Of a stretch of 64,000 nucleotides of DNA, positions 8,374 through 17,468 are shown piece after piece. This DNA comes from Granulicella pectinivorans. Lineage in GTDB: Bacteria > Acidobacteriota > Terriglobia > Terriglobales > Acidobacteriaceae. The notes under the pieces are model-generated. The model saw only the letters and a program-made list of their open reading frames with translations, was not told where the DNA came from and did not search any database. The stretch lies in assembly GCF_900114625.1 (NCBI RefSeq), contig NZ_FOZL01000001.1, forward strand, positions 744,001 through 808,000, read 5' to 3'. Made by a program: the position numbers and the translations under genes. The stretch's first letter is position 1, and each line of letters opens with the position of its first letter.

Positions 8374-9303
8374 CTAGGTATTCAGAAAATTCGTTACCCG
8401 TTCCATTGCGGAACGCACCACGGCAGGGTCGTCTCCAAAGCCGGCGAGCCACACGAACTGCGGCTCACGGCGGAACCACGTGCCCTGCCGTTTGGCGTAG
8501 TTTCTGTGGCCCTGCTGTGCCTGTGCGATGGCCTCGGGCTCACTCCGTTCACCGGCCAGCACTGCACATGCCTCGGCGTATCCCAGTGCCTGCAGGGACC
8601 GCTGTGGGCCGTACTTTGCCAGAAGGCCGCGTGTCTCCTCGACGAGCCCCCTCGTGAACATTGCCGCTGCCCGTGCGTCGATGCGCGCATATAGGGCCGA
8701 GCGCTCCGGTTGCAGGCCGAGACGCAGGATCCGGTAGCCCGTGAGACGGTCGCGGCCTTGCGACCACTGCTCGGTCATCGGCTTGCGCGCGGCGAGGGAG
8801 ACTTCGATGGCACGAACGAGCTTCGGCTGGTCGTTGGGATGAATGAGAACCGCCGCGGCAGGGTCGAGACGAGACAGGAGCTTGTGCAGGTGACCGGAAG
8901 GCCGCTTGCGCAGCCGCTCGCGCAACGCTGGATCCTGGGGTGGGGCGGGGAAGAGGCCATCGATCAGGGCGCGGAGATAGAGGCCGGTTCCGCCGGCCAC
9001 AATCGGCACCTTGCCCCGGGCTGTGATCGCTTCGAGCGCCACGCGGGCCTGACGGCTGAAATCGCCTGCTGTGAAGCCCTCGTCCGGGGTCACAACGTCC
9101 AGAAGGTGGTGCGGAATCCGGATCCGGTCGGCGGGCGAGGGCTTCGCGGTGCCGATCTCCATCTCGCGGTATACGGTCATGGAGTCGCAGCAGACAATCT
9201 CGCCGTTGTGCGCTTCGGCCAACTCCAGCGCAAGGCCGGTCTTGCCGCTGGCGGTGGGTCCGGCGAGCACGATTAAGGGGTTGCCGGTCGTTATCGGGGT
9301 CAC
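8374..9303 (-). CDS. miaA: tRNA dimethylallyltransferase
   Basis: A 309-aa P-loop enzyme that adds a dimethylallyl group to A37 of tRNAs reading UNN codons. The Walker A GPTASGKT is near residue 15. CDSMTVYREMEIGTAKP, PHHLLDVV, GGTGLYLRAL and the C-terminal QGHRNYAKRQGTWFRRE, which follows the family pattern, are present. I place the start at GTG 9303. This overlaps the TGA of the upstream microprotein gene by four bases (GTGA) and gives the family's usual length. The open frame continues upstream but is then out of family. Confidence 0.92.
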   Translation of the reverse strand: MTPITTGNPLIVLAGPTASGKTGLALELAEAHNGEIVCCDSMTVYREMEIGTAKPSPADRIRIPHHLLDVVTPDEGFTAGDFSRQARVALEAITARGKVPIVAGGTGLYLRALIDGLFPAPPQDPALRERLRKRPSGHLHKLLSRLDPAAAVLIHPNDQPKLVRAIEVSLAARKPMTEQWSQGRDRLTGYRILRLGLQPERSALYARIDARAAAMFTRGLVEETRGLLAKYGPQRSLQALGYAEACAVLAGERSEPEAIAQAQQGHRNYAKRQGTWFRREPQFVWLAGFGDDPAVVRSAMERVTNFLNT

Positions 9304-9449
9304 CAAAGCCGCCACCAGCCCACGCCGAAGACACGATGCACCCCGGCACGCAGGACGCTGAAGACGACAACACCCAGGGCGATCCATACGAGGCCGCGAA
9401 TCTGCCGGCGGCGTTCGTGGTGTTCAGGGCGCTCGTGCGGGGTCGTCAT
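9300..9449 (-). CDS. 49-aa single-pass membrane microprotein
   Basis: A short ORF wedged between the TonB-C protein gene (stop at 9459) and miaA. It starts with ATG at 9447-9449. The protein has a charged His/Arg/Glu-rich N-terminus of about 18 residues, a hydrophobic stretch (LVWIALGVVVFSVL) and a basic aromatic tail ending GWWRLW. The spacing (10 bases after the upstream stop, 4-base stop-start overlap with miaA) strongly suggests a translated member of the operon. Function unknown; there is no recognised family. Confidence 0.6.
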   Translation of the reverse strand: MTTPHERPEHHERRRQIRGLVWIALGVVVFSVLRAGVHRVFGVGWWRLW

Positions 9450-9458
9450 TCCCCCAGA

Positions 9459-10532
9459 CTACTTCGGCTGGATGTTGTAGAGATAGTGGATCCGAAGTAC
9501 CAGTTCGGGACCGTGGAACTCCTTCGGCAAGGGCGGGAACTGTCCGACGCTGGTGATCGAGCCCCAGGCCGCGCGGTTGAGTGCGTCGTCGTGCGTCGAG
9601 TACTCGAGGACCATGCCGTTGTGGACGCCGTCCTGGACGTGGATGCGTCCGTCGGGCAGGATCGTGATGCGGATCTGGGTCTCACCCTGCTTGTTCAGCG
9701 GGGGCTGCGCCTCTTCCGGAATGAGCGGATACCAGGCCGACTTGATCTGCCGGAGGATCTTGGTCAGATACGGGCCGAAGTCCACGCCTTCCGTATCCGA
9801 GAGGACCTCCGCGCCGGATGCGAGACCGCCATGCGGCCCTGGAGCATGGTCGTAGTCCGCGCCCCCGCCGCCGCCGGAACGCGCACTGCGCGCGGCCTGC
9901 TGGATGGCCGATCCGGGGGACTGCTGGCCACCGAAGATGGGCTTCGTGGGCACCGGAGCATCCACCATTGCCTGCTGTGAAGGGGCCTGGGGCAAGGGCT
10001 TCGGAGCGGGCTGCTGCTGTTGCGGAGCCTGTTGCTGGGGGGCGGTCTGCTGCGGGGCAGGGGACGGCTGCGGCTGGGGAGCGACCGGACCACGCATCGA
10101 CTTCAACTGGTCCAGCGTCTTCTTATCCAGCTCAGGATGCGGCGTCTGCGCTGTGTGCGGCTTTTCCGCGATCTTGTCGGTCGGCTTATGCGTCAGCTTG
10201 GTCACATCGGGCGGCAGGTCGAGGAAGGTCATATCCTTCTCGTGCTGGCGGATGGCGTCGGCGGGATTGATGAGGCGCGGCTGGTGGAAGATGACCTGCG
10301 GGCCGTAGAAGATGAACCAGCCGATGGCCATGCAGATGATGACCGAGATGTAGATCGACTCGCGAAACCGGGCCTTGGCTGTCTCGTCCTCGATGGTGTC
10401 CAGCAGACGGATCAGTTCGTGCTCGTTCAACTCACCGAAACGGGAGGAACGAACGATCGCTGGCTGTACCTGACCCTCGGTCTGGTCGTCTTCGGATGGG
10501 GGCGGGTTGGGCGGCGTCAAGAGCGTTGGCAT
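9459..10532 (-). CDS. TonB C-terminal domain membrane protein
   Basis: A 357-aa protein. It has a cytoplasmic N-terminus with an acidic segment (LNEHELIRLLDTIEDE) and one transmembrane helix (ISVIICMAIGWFIFY, about residues 64-80). A Pro/Gln-rich periplasmic stretch follows (QQQAPQQQQPAPK). The C-terminal 100 residues resemble the TonB / TolA C-terminal fold (GVDFGPYLTKILRQIKSAWYPLIP...ETQIRITILPDGRIHVQDG). It may transmit membrane energy or act as a periplasm-spanning linker. No ExbB/ExbD is adjacent; those lie at 17-20 kb. No good ribosome site is visible at the ATG chosen. Confidence 0.75.
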   Translation of the reverse strand: MPTLLTPPNPPPSEDDQTEGQVQPAIVRSSRFGELNEHELIRLLDTIEDETAKARFRESIYISVIICMAIGWFIFYGPQVIFHQPRLINPADAIRQHEKDMTFLDLPPDVTKLTHKPTDKIAEKPHTAQTPHPELDKKTLDQLKSMRGPVAPQPQPSPAPQQTAPQQQAPQQQQPAPKPLPQAPSQQAMVDAPVPTKPIFGGQQSPGSAIQQAARSARSGGGGGADYDHAPGPHGGLASGAEVLSDTEGVDFGPYLTKILRQIKSAWYPLIPEEAQPPLNKQGETQIRITILPDGRIHVQDGVHNGMVLEYSTHDDALNRAAWGSITSVGQFPPLPKEFHGPELVLRIHYLYNIQPK

Positions 10533-10753
10533 CTGCGTCAAGGTGTGACGTTGGCCGGAGCGGAAAGGTCTCGCTTCGGACCTGGCATGTCCTTCGTAAA
10601 GTAGATAAAACCGCGTAAAGAAGCGTTCGGAGCCAGACGGCGGAAGCCCAGGCGGCGTGCCCGCTTGCTTCCATCTTCTCATCTTTCCGTGGTCTTTTTG
10701 AGCTAAACCCGGGTTCACGCGATTCGATGCGCCTCGGCAGTACACTAAATCCC

Positions 10754-11260
10754 GTGCCAGAGACCCGCTTCCCGCCCGATATCCAGCCCGTCATCCTCAC
10801 CATCAGCGACCGCTGCCACGCGGGTTTGCAGGTGGACCTCTCCGGTCCTGCCCTTGCACGGATTCTGGACGAGTGCGGGTTGCAGGCGATGCTGGAAACA
10901 TTACCCGACGAGCAGGATCAGATCGCCGGGGCACTGCGCCGCCACGCCGCAATCTCAAAGCTCATCCTGACGACCGGAGGCACCGGGCTGGCTCCGCGGG
11001 ATGTCACACCTGAGGCTACCCGTGACGTTTGCGAGCGCATCATCGACGGCCTTGCCGAGCGGATGCGTGCCGCCAGCCTGCTCGAGACGCCGATGGCCGC
11101 GCTGAGCCGGGCCGTGTGCGGTTCGGTTGGAGCTACGCTGATCGTCAACCTGCCTGGATCGCCATCGGGTGCGCAGACCTGCCTGCTGGCTATCCTGCCG
11201 CTTCTTCCGCATGCCCTGGACTTGCTCGCCGGGCGTACCGACCACCCCGCAAAAGGGTAA
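10754..11260 (+). CDS. MoaB/MogA-type molybdopterin biosynthesis protein
   Basis: A 168-aa single-domain MoCF_biosynth protein. Landmarks are ILTISDRCHAG, the TTGGTGLAPRDVTPEATR motif that binds molybdopterin, and NLPGSPSGA near the end. It would adenylylate molybdopterin or assist molybdenum insertion. No other moa/moe genes are in the window. I choose GTG 10754: a TACACT -10-like box ends 7 bases before it, so the transcript may begin at the start codon. ATG 10727 is an alternative that adds nine residues. It ends 16 bases before the next start. Confidence 0.82.
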   Translation: MPETRFPPDIQPVILTISDRCHAGLQVDLSGPALARILDECGLQAMLETLPDEQDQIAGALRRHAAISKLILTTGGTGLAPRDVTPEATRDVCERIIDGLAERMRAASLLETPMAALSRAVCGSVGATLIVNLPGSPSGAQTCLLAILPLLPHALDLLAGRTDHPAKG

Positions 11261-11276
11261 GATCAAGGGAAATACC

Positions 11277-11975
11277 GTGATCCTCTCAACTCTTCTCTCT
11301 CCGGCCAGCCTGTATCACAAGTTCAGCATCGGGCTCTTCGCCCTTCTGGCCCCGCTGGGCATATGGGGCGTCTTCTTCCTGTCGATCATCGACTCGACCT
11401 CCATCCCCATGCCCGCCGATCCGCTCATCATCCATTACGCGATCGAGCGCCCTCACACGTTCTATATCTATTGCTTTATGGCCGCACTGGGATCGGCGAT
11501 CGGCGCGTTGGTTCCTTATTACATTGGCCGTGCCGGTGGCGAGCTTGTCCTGTTGAAGCGGATCAACCGCGAGCGCTTCGAGAAGCTACGCGATCGCTTC
11601 GAAAAGCAGGAGTTCCTCGCGATCATGATTCCGGCGGTCATGCCTCCGCCCATGCCGGTGAAGCTGTTCGAGCTCGCTGCAGGCGTCTTCGAGATGCGGC
11701 CGCTGATCTACTTCCTCGCGATTCTGACGGGGAAGTTTATCCGGTTTCTCGTCTGGGGACTGCTGGTTGTGTTTTTCGGCCAGACCATCCTGCACACCGT
11801 AGGACATGCCATTCGCCAGCATGCTGGCGTCGCCATCAGCGGCGCGCTCTTTCTGGTACTTCTGCTGGCTATTTATGTCGTCCGCCGCATCTTCGATAAG
11901 CGCCGTGGAACCACGCTGCCTATCGAAGAAAATGTATCCCGCGCACCCACCGAGTTTGTACCACCCGCTGAATAG
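11277..11975 (+). CDS. DedA/SNARE-associated family membrane protein
   Basis: A 232-aa polytopic protein with the DedA (VTT domain) layout. A hydrophobic N-terminal re-entrant segment contains SIIDSTSIPMPADPL. The GSAIGALVPYYIGRAGG motif, a basic amphipathic stretch (KRINRERFEKLRDRFEKQ), MIPAVMPPPMPVK and FIRFLVWGLLVVFFGQ follow. DedA proteins are implicated in phospholipid scrambling or transport and envelope homeostasis. The GTG at 11277 lies six bases after AAGGGA. Confidence 0.78.
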   Translation: MILSTLLSPASLYHKFSIGLFALLAPLGIWGVFFLSIIDSTSIPMPADPLIIHYAIERPHTFYIYCFMAALGSAIGALVPYYIGRAGGELVLLKRINRERFEKLRDRFEKQEFLAIMIPAVMPPPMPVKLFELAAGVFEMRPLIYFLAILTGKFIRFLVWGLLVVFFGQTILHTVGHAIRQHAGVAISGALFLVLLLAIYVVRRIFDKRRGTTLPIEENVSRAPTEFVPPAE

Positions 11976-11985
11976 GAGAACCACC

Positions 11986-12252
11986 ATGGCCGGATGCCCG
12001 TCCCAGACCTTCCACGGAATCACCCCCGCGATCAAAGCGTACTTAGAAGCCAAGGGTGCGGCTGCCGGCATGCCCATTACCGGAGATAACGGCTCGGCCA
12101 CGACCATGGGCGTCACGATCCAGTGGGCCTACGATCCGGCTGCGGAGACGCTCACCCTTACCTGCACCGATGCGCCCTTTTTCGTGCCTTGCAGCACGGT
12201 GTCGTCAAAGGTGACGGAGTTGGTGGAGGGCGCCAAGGCGCAGTCAGCTTAG
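11986..12252 (+). CDS. Small hypothetical protein (88 aa)
   Basis: Preceded by AGGAGAA at good spacing to the ATG and 10 bases after the DedA-like gene, so it is probably translated from the same message. The protein reads as an alternating beta-sheet structure (ATTMGVTIQWAYDP, ETLTLTCTDAPFFVPC) with two cysteines near the C-terminal half. It has no signal peptide or membrane segment. I do not recognise a function. Confidence 0.6.
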   Translation: MAGCPSQTFHGITPAIKAYLEAKGAAAGMPITGDNGSATTMGVTIQWAYDPAAETLTLTCTDAPFFVPCSTVSSKVTELVEGAKAQSA

Positions 12253-12317
12253 GGTTTGGGCGGTTCGCCTGCAATCTGCCGCTTGCCGCTATTGCGGATG
12301 CCTGCGACACTCAGCGC

Positions 12318-12992
12318 ATGCCTCATTTCTTCCCTGGTCACACGCCACTTCACCAGGTGAACCTCGCGATCCACGTGCTGTTCGGAACGATTGCGCTGGC
12401 GCTCGGGCTCGTTGCCATCGTGAGTCCCAAGCGGCGTGGTCTCCATACACGGGCGGGGATGCTGTTCCTTTATGCCTACCTGGTGGTTGTGACCACGGCA
12501 AGCATTGGTCTCGCCGTCTTCAACTTCCGCTCGTTTCTGGCGGTCGTCACGATCCTGAGCATCTACGACGTGTTCTCGGGATACCGTGCGCTCAGCCTTC
12601 GGGGCCGGCGTCCGCAACTCGTCGATCAGATTTTCAGCGTGGCCGGGATGATGACCCCGTGGATCTTCCTCGCGATCATGCGGAGGCTGCAACAGCCGTG
12701 GGCTCCGGCGCTGACCTGGTCGATCCTGGGTGGGCTGTTCGCCGTCAGCTCGTACGATCTGTTGCGGAACGTGCTGCCGCTCTCATGGCTGCGCCGCACC
12801 TGGGTGCAGGAGCACCTCTACAAGATGATGAGCGCCTACATCGCGATTACCTCGGCGTTCGCGGGTACGGTCTTTGCCGCGTATATGCCGTGGGCTGCGA
12901 TTCTACCTTCGGTAGTGGGCACGATGGTCTCCGTTGGCTTCCTGATCGCGGGGCCGCGTGCGTGGAAGGGCAATCGCCGTTCGACCGCCTAG
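12318..12992 (+). CDS. DUF2306-like membrane protein
   Basis: A 224-aa protein with about seven hydrophobic segments. It starts MPHFFPGHTPLHQVNLAIHV and contains His and Arg residues typical of DUF2306/YozB-like membrane proteins (HVLFGTIALALGLVAIVSPKRRGLHTRAG; later EHLYKMMSAYIAITSAF). No enzymatic motif is evident. It is convergent with the hydrolase gene at 12993; the two stops abut. Confidence 0.6.
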   Translation: MPHFFPGHTPLHQVNLAIHVLFGTIALALGLVAIVSPKRRGLHTRAGMLFLYAYLVVVTTASIGLAVFNFRSFLAVVTILSIYDVFSGYRALSLRGRRPQLVDQIFSVAGMMTPWIFLAIMRRLQQPWAPALTWSILGGLFAVSSYDLLRNVLPLSWLRRTWVQEHLYKMMSAYIAITSAFAGTVFAAYMPWAAILPSVVGTMVSVGFLIAGPRAWKGNRRSTA

Positions 12993-14075
12993 TTAGTGGT
13001 CGATGCGGCCATCCATCTCCATCCGCACCACCTGGCGATTGCCATCGAGCACCACCTTTCCCGTGAGCGGCGGGTTCGTCCGGCCCTTCAGGAACGGGAC
13101 GTCGTACATGAACCGCAGATCTCTGAAGGTGACGGTCCATACGGCTTTGGGATCATCCGGATCGACGCTTGCTCCCGAAATATCAGTGACGACAGGGAAC
13201 TGCGACCAGTCCAAGTACGCCTGACCAAGGCGTGACCGCTTCGCTACCAGGGTGGACACAGTGGTGGGTGGGCGGAAGAAGACATCCTCGGGAGCCGAGG
13301 TGTCGATGGTGGAGTTGAGGGTATTCGCGGTGGCGAGTTGCGCGAAGTTCTCGGTTTCCATGACGATGTGCCACTTGTATGGGTTGATGGGGTAGGGGCT
13401 GGCCGAGATTCTGCCGACCATGACCGGGGTGCCTTCGGGGACCGAGGCGGAAAGGTCCATCTGCGCTGCGAGCCGGATGGCCTTTTGCTGCTCGTTGATC
13501 CTCCACGTCCAGATACCGCAGATGCCCAGCAGGGCAGCGAGCGCCCAGCCTTGACCGCGGAACTTGGGCTTCTGCGCTCCCACTTCGGCGTTGATGAGTC
13601 CGAAGAGCACGGGCATGATGAGTGCGCCGAGCAGCAGGATAAAGATGACGGGCTCAAAGATGAAGACGATCGACCCGGCGTACCACCTGGGATTGAACGG
13701 GAAGAAGGGGCGGAGGCCGTAGTTGTTGGTGAAGTCGAGGAGCAGGTGACTGAGCAGGCCGACGAGCGATGCCACCCAAAGCATCCACCAGTTGACCGGG
13801 GCGGCCGTCTCCGGCTTGCCGCGCTTGACGCGGAATCGATGCCACGTCCAGACCAGACCCACGATCAACGCCGCCTCAAACGGTATCGCCACGAAGGTGT
13901 GCGTGATGCCGCGGTGATGCTGGAAGCCGGCGATCGGGCCATCGAGCGACCAGAGAGTGTCGATATCGGGAAATTCCGCCGCGATGGTCATTGCGAGCGT
14001 GGCGTAGGCCGCCTTCTTGTTGAGGCCAGCCCGCGAAAGGCACGCCCCCGTCAGCATGTGTGTCACCGGTTCCAT
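12993..14075 (-). CDS. Inner-membrane metal-dependent hydrolase, YdjM/DUF457 type
   Basis: A 360-aa protein starting MEPVTHMLTGACLSRAGL. It carries the family metal ligands: H in the N-terminal PVTHMLTG, the acidic EFPDIDTL, the HHRGITHTF motif and SHLLLDFTNNYG. Hydrophobic segments lie at about 75-95, 105-125, 145-170 and 185-200, then a soluble C-terminal domain of about 160 residues. The PF04307 family (YdjM) has unknown substrates. The ATG at 14073-14075 fits the family; the longer open frame is not supported. Confidence 0.8.
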   Translation of the reverse strand: MEPVTHMLTGACLSRAGLNKKAAYATLAMTIAAEFPDIDTLWSLDGPIAGFQHHRGITHTFVAIPFEAALIVGLVWTWHRFRVKRGKPETAAPVNWWMLWVASLVGLLSHLLLDFTNNYGLRPFFPFNPRWYAGSIVFIFEPVIFILLLGALIMPVLFGLINAEVGAQKPKFRGQGWALAALLGICGIWTWRINEQQKAIRLAAQMDLSASVPEGTPVMVGRISASPYPINPYKWHIVMETENFAQLATANTLNSTIDTSAPEDVFFRPPTTVSTLVAKRSRLGQAYLDWSQFPVVTDISGASVDPDDPKAVWTVTFRDLRFMYDVPFLKGRTNPPLTGKVVLDGNRQVVRMEMDGRIDH

Positions 14076-14190
14076 AGGGACCAGCTTACATGTCCCGCTG
14101 CGCGCTGGAGTCACCGCGTGATTTGTCTTCGGGTTCAGGCCGGGCTTGATCCTGCGGCCTTCCCGGAAGATGAAGCGGACGGATGGCCCC

Positions 14191-14202
14191 TATAATTTTC
14201 CA
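14191..14202 (+). promoter_or_regulatory. Perfect -10 box immediately before ligA
   Basis: TATAAT at 14191-14196 is followed by six bases and then the ATG of ligA. The transcription start would fall on or next to the start codon, so the ligA message is predicted to be leaderless. No Shine-Dalgarno exists in the gap. Confidence 0.7.
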
Positions 14203-16362
14203 ATGACTCCCGACCAGCAGATCGCGGCCCTGCGTGACGAGATCCGCCACCACGAACATCTCTACTATGTCCTCGATACGCCCGAACTGACAGACGCCCA
14301 GTACGACGCGAAGATGAATGCGCTGAAGAAGTTGGAGGCGGCGCATCCGGAGCTGATCACGTCCGACTCCCCCACACAGCGCGTCGGCGGCAAGCCCCGC
14401 GACGGGTTTCTGAAGACACCGCACTCCCGGCCCATGCTCTCGCTCGACAATGCCTACAATGAGACCGACCTGAGGGCCTGGGACATGCGGATCCGGGAGT
14501 CGCTGCCCAGCTCCGAACAAGTCCGCTATGTGTGCGAGGTAAAGCTGGACGGCCTGTCTCTCGCGCTGCATTACGCAGCAGAGCCTGGCCAGTCCGCGCC
14601 TCTGCTGCGCGGCATTACGCGAGGTGATGGCTCGATCGGCGAGGATGTGACAACGAACGTGCGAACCATTCGCTCCGTGCCGTTGAGCATAGGGGCTTCC
14701 AGGCTGGAGAAACTCGGTCTGCCTGAGGCCTTTGAGGTGCGGGGCGAAGTGGTTCTCCCCTTTGCGGCCTTCAAGAAGATGAATGAGGAGCGGGAGGCGA
14801 ACGGCCAGGCTCCCGCCGCAAACCCGCGCAATGCCGCCGCCGGCACCATCCGGACCCTGGAGCCGAATATCGTGGCGCAACGCCGGCTTGAGTTTTACGC
14901 CTACTTCCTATTGCACGGCATGGGCGAGAAGGTTGGGGAGATGCTGATGTCGACCCAGACGGCGGCACTCGAAGCGCTGCGCGGTGCTGGGTTCCTGGTC
15001 AACCCCCATATCGAGACGGTCGAGACGGTTGAGCAGATTCTTGGGTTCATTGCGCGGATCGATGCTGCTCGGGACGGGTTGGCGTACGAGATCGACGGCG
15101 TCGTGATCAAGGTCGACTCGGTGGCCCAGCAGAGACGCCTGGGCTTCACGGGCAAGGCTCCGCGTTGGGCGATTGCCTACAAGTTTCCCGCGCGGGCGGG
15201 AGTTACTCAGCTACTCGGCGTGGCCTTCCAGACCGGACGCACGGGGAAGATCACCCCAGTGGCACAGCTCGACCCGGTTTTCATTTCGGGCACGACCGTC
15301 TCCCGCGCGACGCTGCACAATGCCGACGAGATCGCTCGCCTGGGCGTGCGGATCGGCGACTACGTCCAGGTGGAACGCGGTGGCGACGTGATTCCGAAGA
15401 TCATCCAGGTGGTGGAAGACAAGCCGCGCGGGGCGAAGGAGATTGTGTTCCCAGTCCGCTGCCCACGCTGTAATACGGAGCTGATCAAGGCCGAGGGCGA
15501 GGTCGACTGGCGCTGCCTGAATATCTCCTGCCCCGCACGCGTGGCGGAAGAACTGCTGCATTGGTCGGCGCGCAAGGTGATGAACATAGAAGGGCTCGGC
15601 GAGTCGATGGTGGCGCAGCTTCTTGCTCCTCGGACCGCTGCAGGTGTGGCGATCATCGCCCCTGAACCCGATGACACAGGGGAGCTGCAAGAGGCAGGCG
15701 TGCGCGCGGAAGCCGATGCCGAAGCTGCACTTCCTCCACTGATCGGCGGGATCGCCGATCTCTATTCGCTGAAGAAGGAAGAGCTGACCGCGCTCGACCG
15801 GGTTGGCGACAAGTCCGCCCAGGCCCTGCTCGACGAGATCGCCCGCTCGACATCGGCACCGCTCTCCCGCGTTCTGTTTGGGCTGGGAATTCGGTTTGTC
15901 GGTGAGCGGACCGCCGCGCTGCTGGCCCAGCACTTCGGCTCCATGGATGACATCATGCAAGCGACCAGCGAGGAGCTGGAGGCGGTGAACGAAGTCGGCC
16001 CCCGGGTCGCTGAGGCGATCGTGGAGTTTTTCTCGATCGATCGGAATCGCACCCTCGTCACCAAGCTGAAGAACGAGTTGGGATTCACGATGGAGGCTGA
16101 AAAGCGGGTCACGACCACAACGCTTGAAGGCTTGACCTTTGTCCTGACCGGAACCCTGCCCACCCTCACTCGCGACGCCGCCAAGGCCCTGATCGAGGGG
16201 GCTGGAGGCCGCGTCTCCGGATCCGTGAGCAAGAAAACGGACTATCTCGTCGCAGGGGAAGATGCGGGCTCGAAGCTCGACAAGGCCATAGCGTTGGGTG
16301 TGAAGACGCTGGATGAAGACGGATTACTGATGCTGTTGGAGGTCCCCGGGGAACTCCGCTAA
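14203..16362 (+). CDS. ligA: NAD+-dependent DNA ligase LigA
   Basis: A 719-aa ligase. Order: Ia domain (YYVLDTPELTDAQYD), adenylation domain with the nucleophile in CEVKLDG (lysine near residue 112), and the OB fold. A Cys4 zinc finger (CPRCNTEL...CLNISCPARV) is followed by helix-hairpin-helix repeats and a C-terminal BRCT domain (LTFVLTGTLPTLTRDAA...DYLVAGEDAGSKLDKA). All catalytic features are present. An insertion of roughly 40 residues (from APRTAAGVAI to PPLIGG, about 474-513) breaks the region between the zinc finger and the HhH repeats, where typical LigA has a short loop. The 3' end overlaps the convergent gene by 39 bases. Confidence 0.95.
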   Translation: MTPDQQIAALRDEIRHHEHLYYVLDTPELTDAQYDAKMNALKKLEAAHPELITSDSPTQRVGGKPRDGFLKTPHSRPMLSLDNAYNETDLRAWDMRIRESLPSSEQVRYVCEVKLDGLSLALHYAAEPGQSAPLLRGITRGDGSIGEDVTTNVRTIRSVPLSIGASRLEKLGLPEAFEVRGEVVLPFAAFKKMNEEREANGQAPAANPRNAAAGTIRTLEPNIVAQRRLEFYAYFLLHGMGEKVGEMLMSTQTAALEALRGAGFLVNPHIETVETVEQILGFIARIDAARDGLAYEIDGVVIKVDSVAQQRRLGFTGKAPRWAIAYKFPARAGVTQLLGVAFQTGRTGKITPVAQLDPVFISGTTVSRATLHNADEIARLGVRIGDYVQVERGGDVIPKIIQVVEDKPRGAKEIVFPVRCPRCNTELIKAEGEVDWRCLNISCPARVAEELLHWSARKVMNIEGLGESMVAQLLAPRTAAGVAIIAPEPDDTGELQEAGVRAEADAEAALPPLIGGIADLYSLKKEELTALDRVGDKSAQALLDEIARSTSAPLSRVLFGLGIRFVGERTAALLAQHFGSMDDIMQATSEELEAVNEVGPRVAEAIVEFFSIDRNRTLVTKLKNELGFTMEAEKRVTTTTLEGLTFVLTGTLPTLTRDAAKALIEGAGGRVSGSVSKKTDYLVAGEDAGSKLDKAIALGVKTLDEDGLLMLLEVPGELR

Positions 16363-17361
16363 GCGGCCATCAAAAGTTTCGGTCGTTGGTGCCTTGGAGA
16401 GGAAAGGCTGGATGCTGTTTTTCGAGATCAGCGAAAGGCAGACGACACCATAGACTACCCACTCTGAGTTCACTCGAATCTCAAGCGGGTCCGAAAGCTT
16501 GAACATGACCATGGCCCAGGGAATCGCGAGCCATGCAATTCGTTTCATCCGCTGGTTGCCGATACGATCGAAGAAGAGTGCGTAGGGGATCCAGAGAAAG
16601 CCGAATAGGCTGAAGTAGGTGGGCCAGTGCGTGGGATTGATCAAGAGATGGAAGTTGATGCGGTAAAGCGACAGGCTCGGTTCCGGTCCACCTGACACAT
16701 AGATGCACGTCTGGTTGACAACATACCAAAGGAGGAACTGCGCTAACGTCTCCAGCACAAGGGCAACACGGGTTGATTTCAACGCCTGCCAGAGGGATCC
16801 GGCACTCCCAAGACCAAAGAGGAAGAAGACCATCGGCAAAAAGATCGTGGACTCGCGATTGGTGGTTGCGATGAGGAAGACCGGATAGAAAAGCCAGCGG
16901 TTTCGCGTAAACGCTGCGTAGGATGCCAGCCCGAAGAACGCCATGCTGGGCACATCGTAAGGCGTCTGCCAATGCATCTCGGGCGTGAGCAGAAAATGAT
17001 AGTTTGTCACCCAAATCACAAGGAGTGACATCCACTCCCAGGGGCTATCCTGTCCTATCATCTCCCGGATCCAAAATCTTGCTACGGCAATCGCCAGGAG
17101 CAGCATTGCCGCGTTGACCACGATACTGAATATCTCGTTTGCGCCGAGGCTGGAAGTCTTGAAATGCACATGCAGCCCAAGCCGGAGGAAGCCACGGTAC
17201 ACGCAGGCCATAAAGATGCGCCGCCGAAAGGGATATGTGACCTGCCCCATCGCAAAATCGACGAATTTAAAGCCCTTCTGCGTGACAACGTAGGTAATGG
17301 CGAACTGGAGTGAAGACACGGCAGCGAGAAACCAGTACAGCCAAGGCGCAAACTTTTTCAT
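16324..17361 (-). CDS. Polytopic membrane protein, glycosyltransferase-like
   Basis: A 345-aa protein with eight or more hydrophobic segments. It starts MKKFAPWLYWFLAAVSSLQFAITYVVTQKG. Motifs such as TNYHFLLTPEMHWQTPYDVPSMAFFGLASY and ATTNRESTIFLPMVFFLFG resemble GT-C/PMT-type membrane glycosyltransferases or EpsG-like proteins, but no acidic catalytic motif is certain. It stands alone and converges on ligA. Its base composition is somewhat less GC-rich and its codon use less biased than that of its neighbours, which could mean later acquisition. Confidence 0.6.
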   Translation of the reverse strand: MKKFAPWLYWFLAAVSSLQFAITYVVTQKGFKFVDFAMGQVTYPFRRRIFMACVYRGFLRLGLHVHFKTSSLGANEIFSIVVNAAMLLLAIAVARFWIREMIGQDSPWEWMSLLVIWVTNYHFLLTPEMHWQTPYDVPSMAFFGLASYAAFTRNRWLFYPVFLIATTNRESTIFLPMVFFLFGLGSAGSLWQALKSTRVALVLETLAQFLLWYVVNQTCIYVSGGPEPSLSLYRINFHLLINPTHWPTYFSLFGFLWIPYALFFDRIGNQRMKRIAWLAIPWAMVMFKLSDPLEIRVNSEWVVYGVVCLSLISKNSIQPFLSKAPTTETFDGRLAEFPGDLQQHQ

Positions 17362-17468
17362 AGAGGTCCAGGGATTTCTAAGTTGTCGCGGTATGCCGAG
17401 AGTTTAGCACAGCAAATCCGCGCGAAGGCTGCTGCTAGGCCTTTCGCTAAGCTACACGACAGGGGCCT

